Positions 60,247-64,000 of a stretch of 64,000 nucleotides of DNA are shown piece by piece. Source of the DNA: Alkalithermobacter thermoalcaliphilus JW-YL-7 = DSM 7308 (lineage in GTDB: Bacteria; Bacillota; Clostridia; Peptostreptococcales; Peptostreptococcaceae); NCBI GenBank assembly GCA_001584565.1, contig LSFY01000001.1:1682421-1746420 (forward strand). Direction: 5' to 3'. The notes beneath the pieces are model-generated. The model was not told the origin of the DNA. It did no database searches and saw only the letters and a list, made by a program, of their open reading frames with translations. Both the position numbers and the translations under genes were made by a program. Each line of letters begins with the position of its first letter. The first letter of the stretch is position 1.

Positions 60247-60401
60247 TAACACGTAGAAAATAAATTTTTTTAATAATTATTGATTAATTGGGTATAATAT
60301 ATGTGAGATTTTTAATTATTAACTTTTTTAATTATTTTGTATAATATATAAGTGTAGAGAAAACTCTACTAACATTACTAAATCTTTAAGGAGGGATTTG
60401 T

Positions 60402-60848
60402 ATGTTTGATATGATTCCTTTCCCAAGAAACAGTAGTGCATTGAGAAGAAGAGAAGACTATATTAATCAAATCTTTAATAACTTTTTTAATGATGACTTT
60501 TTCCCTTCAATAAATACTTTTGAAGAAAGTTTTAAAGTAGACCTTAAAGAAACAGAAAGTGAGTATCTTATAGAAGCTGATCTTCCTGGAATACACAAGG
60601 AAGCTATTGATATTGAATATGAAAATAATTATCTAACAATAACTGCAAAAAGGGAAGATTCTATCGAGAATACATCTGATAACTATATCAGAAGAGAAAG
60701 AAGCTATGGAGAGTTTAAAAGAAGATTCTTTATAGATAATGTAGATGAGGAAAAAATAAGTGCATCTTTTACAAATGGGGTTTTAAAGATTATTTTACCT
60801 AAGCTTGAAAAACACAAAGTTAGTAAGAAAAAAATAACTATAAAATAA
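60402..60848 (+). CDS. hsp20: Small heat-shock protein, Hsp20/alpha-crystallin family
   Basis: The 148-residue chaperone has an alpha-crystallin domain (about 45-140: KVDLKETESEYLIEADLPGI, with the conserved A-x-x-x-n-GvL as ASFTNGVLKIILPK). The N-terminal arm NSSALRRREDYINQIFNNFF and C-terminal KKITIK are typical. It holds unfolding proteins. AAGGAGGGATTTGT precedes ATG; TATAATATAT stretches upstream (60294 and 60340) are possible -10 boxes. Monocistronic. Confidence 0.95.
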   Translation: MFDMIPFPRNSSALRRREDYINQIFNNFFNDDFFPSINTFEESFKVDLKETESEYLIEADLPGIHKEAIDIEYENNYLTITAKREDSIENTSDNYIRRERSYGEFKRRFFIDNVDEEKISASFTNGVLKIILPKLEKHKVSKKKITIK

Positions 60849-60851
60849 GGC

Positions 60852-60885
60852 AAAAGGGTATTCGCATAGAATACCCTTTTTTCTA
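60852..60885 (+). terminator. Terminator after hsp20
   Basis: AAAAGGGTATTC/GAATACCCTTTT around GCATA, with TTTTTT. Confidence 0.9.
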
Positions 60886-60956
60886 TATAAACAAGTATGT
60901 ATTTATTTGTTGTTGTCAAATATCATATTGTATTAGATTTTAAGGGGGAATGAAAA

Positions 60957-61639
60957 ATGCCGTTTTCAGACTTAGCTATAAGACTTATCATAGGATTTTT
61001 TTCTCTGTTTATCTTAGTCAAAATCATCGGAAAAAAATAATATCACAGATAACTCCGTTTCACTTCATCTGCTCTATTGTTTTAAGCGAATTACTTGGAA
61101 ATGCTGTTTATGATGATAGTGTAGGCGTAACTCATATTTTATTTACAATATCTATATGGGGAGGGCTAATTTTTTTAGTAGAATATTTTGCTCAAAAATC
61201 TCCACTATTTAGACAAATATTTGAAGGTAAACCTTCAATGGTTATTAGAGATGGTCAAATCGACTTAAAAGAACTTAAAAAGTGTAGGATGAATATAAGT
61301 CAATTACAAAGTGTATTGCGACAAAGTGAAACTTTTTCTATCAGAGAAGTGGCTTTTGCATTTGTTGAATCTAATGGATCAATAAGTATACTTAAAAAAA
61401 CTCCCTACCAAAAAACTACTCTTCAGGATTTTAATATGCCTGACCAAAAAGTTTATTTACCTATAACACTAATTAGAGATGGAAATCTAATAAAAGAAAA
61501 CCTGCATGAATTAGGAAAAGACATTAGTTGGCTTTTAGATGAATTATCATCACATAATATAAATAAAATTGAAGATGTACTTTTAGCTGAATGGCTAGAA
61601 AATGACAAATTATTTGTAATTCCATACAATAGAACATAG
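60957..61639 (+). pseudogene. yetF: YetF/DUF421 membrane protein with a frameshift in an A7 run
   Basis: ATG at 60957 (after GGGGGAATG) opens PFSDLAIRLIIGFFSLFILV and KIIGKK, the normal YetF start, then meets TAA. One added A in the seven-A run (61031-61037) restores KKIISQITPFHFICSIVLSE and the remaining roughly 200 residues: two more helices and the cytoplasmic DUF421 domain (GKPSMVIRDGQIDLKELKKC; SVLRQSETFSIREVAFAFVE). The frame opening at 60950 is a shadow over the first part. Transcriptional slippage on the A-run could rescue some full product. Confidence 0.82.
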
Positions 61640-61645
61640 GAAAAT

Positions 61646-61673
61646 AAAATGCAGGGACTTAGCCTGCATTTTA
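61646..61673. terminator. Bidirectional terminator between yetF and vanY
   Basis: AAAATGCAGG/CCTGCATTTT with loop GACTTAG. Confidence 0.85.
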
Positions 61674-62081
61674 TTCATAATCTGGATAAACTACATCAAA
61701 ATATTCATCTAATGTAAGTCCACTTTCTTTAATTTTTGTGGCAATTTCAACTCCTACATATCTAAAGTGCCATGGCTCATACATATATCCTGTTATGTGT
61801 TCTTTTCCTCTAGGATATCTTAATATAAATCCATACTTATGTCGGTGGTAGAGAATGCCCTTTATTTACTATAATAACCCCTGTACATAATATGGTGATG
61901 TTTTTTCCATAGGCTTTTCTTCATACAAATTATCCTCTTTTATATCATGTATTTCATTATCTTCAACTATCTGAACTGATACATCTTTTGCTGAAATATA
62001 AGTTTCTTTTAGAGGATGTATAAATACAAATAATAATATGGCAAGAATTATATATACTTGTCCTAAAAGTTCTCTTTTCAT
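61671..62081 (-). pseudogene. VanY-type D,D-carboxypeptidase remnant (frameshift plus large internal deletion)
   Basis: ATG at 62081 (after GGGGG) starts a membrane-anchored protein KRELLGQVYIILAILLFVFI, whose frame stops at TAG TAA near 61865 after SPYYVQGLL. One missing T would continue LLVNKG, the normal VanY context. Directly after that the reading becomes KYGFILRYPRGKEHITGYMY and EPWHFRYVG, the C-terminus with the last zinc histidine, to TAA at 61671. The central 100 or so residues with the HxxxxxxD site are absent. It cannot be catalytic. Confidence 0.82.
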
Positions 62082-62119
62082 TTCCCCCAACTCTCTTTTA
62101 GATAATAATTCCCGATGTA

Positions 62120-63691
62120 TTATAAGCTTAATAAAGATTGTAAAGATAAAGAAACACTTATAACCCCACCGTTATTATATGGTATATGCAAAAATTTATA
62201 TATTTTATCATCATTTGCTCTTTTTCTTATAGGAGTAGCTTTATATCCTTCTTTTAATTTAGAAGCTTCAAAAGATATAGGATCTATCTTGAATGAATCT
62301 AGTCCTATACCATCAGGATCTGAACACTCTACAATTATTCCTGAAGAATTCACTATATATATTTCATCAATGTTAAGCATAGATGCAAGATTTTTTAAAT
62401 CATACTCTTTTGACTTTTCAAGATAACTTTTCAATTCTAAAGCTTTTTGATACATATATTTATCCATTGTATCTCTTGCAACTGTTTGTTGTAATTTATT
62501 TAAACTTTCTTTTAAATTGCTTGCTTCTTTAACTATATCTTTAAAAGACATATTCATATCTTCTATAGCTGCACTAAACTGCTGGCAGTCAGCTGCATTT
62601 CCTTGAGATATTTCCTGTATTGTTTCTACTGAGTTTATAACAACCTCTGTGTCTTTTCCTATTTCTTCCATATGTTTTCCTATAGTAGACACTTGATTTT
62701 TAGTTTCTATAGTACTTTCAGATATCTGTTTAAATGCATGCTCTGTTTTTTCAGCTATTTGTATACTTTCATTTATCATCTCTTTGCTCTTTGACATTTC
62801 TTCAGTTAACATTCCTATCTTCTTTTCCATATCTTGAATAGCTGAGCTTATCTTTTCAGTAGCTGACTGTGATTGCTTAGATAAATTACCTATTTCATTT
62901 GCAACAACTGCAAACCCTTTTCCATATTCTCCTGCTCTTGCTGCTTCTATAGATGAGTTTAAAGCAAGTAAAGTAGTTTGCTCTGTTATATTTCTTATTA
63001 CATCTGCAAATTTTATAATTTCAGAAAAGCTTTCTGCAAAGTCTTGTAAATTACTAGTATATTGGTTTATAGTGCTTTTTATAGTTTCTACTGATTGTTT
63101 TGTTTTCTGAACATACATGTTTCCATCATCTGTTAATTTTACAGATATATCAGCTTTATCTTCTATTGTCTTAAGCTCATTTATTATTCTATCTATATTT
63201 TTTCCTACGTTTTCTATACTGCTAAATATATTATTTATACTTTCCATTTGATTTAATGACCCTGCCACTATTTCTTCACTTGCAGATGCAATTTGATCTG
63301 CTGACTGTTCCATATTATTTACTTTTTCAGAAACAATGTCTGATATTTTTGAAAGATCAACAGCAGACTTTAATACAAATTTTGAAGCCTCTTTAGTATT
63401 ATTAAACCCATCTATAACAGACAAAATAAAATCCTCATTATAATTATCCTTTATTTCATGTAAATTGTAATCATATTTGCTTTTATTCACTATATCTAGC
63501 ACATACCATAATTTCTTAATTTTTTCTTTGTAAATACTGCTTATCATCAAGTATACATATAAAGCTGTAATAATAATATTTGTGGTTACTGATAACCCAT
63601 ATCCTAAACTTGATAAGAAAAATAAGTTAATAAAAACAATTAAAAGTAAATACGCTAGAGAAATAATGCTTAAAGCTAATTTTTGTCTCAT
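62120..63691 (-). CDS. Methyl-accepting chemotaxis protein with a C-terminal sensor-like domain
   Basis: About 523 residues: two N-terminal membrane helices with almost no external loop ([37 protein letters not shown]), then a signalling domain with the MCP hairpin tip [20 protein letters not shown]. About 130 further residues follow ([56 protein letters not shown]) resembling a PAS/Cache-like sensor placed after the signalling unit. Sensing would thus be cytoplasmic. ATG at 63691 is chosen because GGAGAG lies eight bases upstream; the TTG 18 bases earlier overlaps it. Confidence 0.9.
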   Translation of the reverse strand: MRQKLALSIISLAYLLLIVFINLFFLSSLGYGLSVTTNIIITALYVYLMISSIYKEKIKKLWYVLDIVNKSKYDYNLHEIKDNYNEDFILSVIDGFNNTKEASKFVLKSAVDLSKISDIVSEKVNNMEQSADQIASASEEIVAGSLNQMESINNIFSSIENVGKNIDRIINELKTIEDKADISVKLTDDGNMYVQKTKQSVETIKSTINQYTSNLQDFAESFSEIIKFADVIRNITEQTTLLALNSSIEAARAGEYGKGFAVVANEIGNLSKQSQSATEKISSAIQDMEKKIGMLTEEMSKSKEMINESIQIAEKTEHAFKQISESTIETKNQVSTIGKHMEEIGKDTEVVINSVETIQEISQGNAADCQQFSAAIEDMNMSFKDIVKEASNLKESLNKLQQTVARDTMDKYMYQKALELKSYLEKSKEYDLKNLASMLNIDEIYIVNSSGIIVECSDPDGIGLDSFKIDPISFEASKLKEGYKATPIRKRANDDKIYKFLHIPYNNGGVISVSLSLQSLLSL

Positions 63692-63789
63692 CTTTTCTTC
63701 TCTCCTCAATTACTAATTAATCGATAATTTTCGATGCATTTTCAGTATAACAATAATTTTTGTATAATTCAATTATAACTATATTAAAA

Positions 63790-63820
63790 AAATAAGAGCA
63801 GAAAACCCTGCTCTTAATCT
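63790..63820 (-). terminator. Terminator after the edge MCP gene
   Basis: AAGAGCAG/CTGCTCTT with an A/T-CC loop, followed on the minus strand by ATTTTTTTAATAT. Confidence 0.85.
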
Positions 63821-64000
63821 ACTTTAAACTCATTTACTATATTAACTAAATCTTTTGCCATAGAGCTTAAGTTTTGAGCTGTTTTAGCTACTTCATCAGA
63901 TGAAGTAGAAAGTTCAGATGATGATGCTGCAACTTCTTGTGATGCTGCAGTATTTTCTTCAATTACAGCACTTACATCTTCTACTTTTGATATAGCTCTT
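63814..64000 (-). CDS. Methyl-accepting chemotaxis protein, C-terminal end only
   Basis: The reverse frame entering from the window edge encodes RAISKVEDVSAVIEENTAAS, then QEVAASSSELSTSSDEVAKT and LVNIVNEFKVD, the methylation-helix end of an MCP. The rest lies beyond 64000. Its sequence differs from the two chemoreceptors at 57560 and 62120, so this is a third one. Confidence 0.9.
   Translation of the reverse strand, partial: RAISKVEDVSAVIEENTAASQEVAASSSELSTSSDEVAKTAQNLSSMAKDLVNIVNEFKVD

Noticed and set aside
60950-61035. Start of YetF at ATG 60950
   Set aside because: Its first 27 codons read a shadow frame. The YetF N-terminus is in the frame from 60957, joined through the A7 run.

Overview
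The window is about 30% GC chromosomal DNA from an endospore-forming, anaerobic member of the Clostridia. The support is a class III ribonucleotide reductase (nrdDG), a GerA-type germinant receptor operon, a cotJABC operon, AT-rich codon use, and a strong AGGAGG ribosome-binding site before most genes. The 16S gene carries an enlarged V1 helix of the kind reported in a few Clostridia such as Clostridium paradoxum, so a relative in or near the Peptostreptococcaceae is plausible. I do not name a species.

Layout. 1-2717: a LacI-type regulator cut by the window edge, a PucR-type regulator and a sugar-ABC ATPase. 2816-5773: nrdDG with two NrdR boxes spaced 31 bp. 6028-7209: an aminotransferase, then a broken TPR lipoprotein gene. 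7729-12726: one rRNA operon (16S-23S-5S, minus strand) with promoter, processing stems and terminator, and no tRNA genes. 12930-18841: a frameshifted diguanylate cyclase, a SEC-C protein, a UPF0489 protein, a GDT1-type cation transporter, an alanine symporter and a methyltransferase. 18945-22656: FMN riboswitch and ribD-ribE-ribBA-ribH. 22746-25463: ferritin, cotJABC, a parvulin, a cold-shock protein. 25535-29539: germinant receptor operon, order A-C-D-B. 29630-33929: c-di-GMP phosphodiesterase, TtcA-like enzyme, flavin amine oxidase. 34010-37108: btuFCD under a cobalamin riboswitch. 37138-41431: MoxR, DUF58 and DUF4129-like genes plus an M15 peptidase. 41896-44617: a second FecBCD-type transporter. 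44697-47315: an alpha-glucoside locus wrecked by one deletion. 47305-51333: trehalose PTS operon (treP-treA-treR) with promoter and two operators. 51345-53182: an IS1182-type element. 53183-57531: pstSCAB-phoU with a PhoP box array. 57560-64000: chemoreceptors (one broken, one intact, one cut by the edge), a rhodanese lipoprotein, Hsp20, a frameshifted yetF and a broken vanY.

Three themes stand out. First, regulation is unusually readable: NrdR, FMN, cobalamin, PhoP and trehalose sites can be placed to the base. Second, the window holds an unusual number of damaged genes, some by single-base slips and some by internal deletions of hundreds of bases: the TPR lipoprotein, diguanylate cyclase, malH/malP, an MCP, yetF, vanY, and a LacI gene with ATA where its start should be. 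Third, the IS1182-type element has inserted into the rho-independent terminator of the pst operon. It duplicated the 24-bp palindromic stem on both sides, and its transposase frame runs out of the element into the neighbouring trehalose promoter.

I found no CRISPR array, prophage, toxin-antitoxin pair or defence system. The remaining genes are ordinary housekeeping, sporulation and transport functions.
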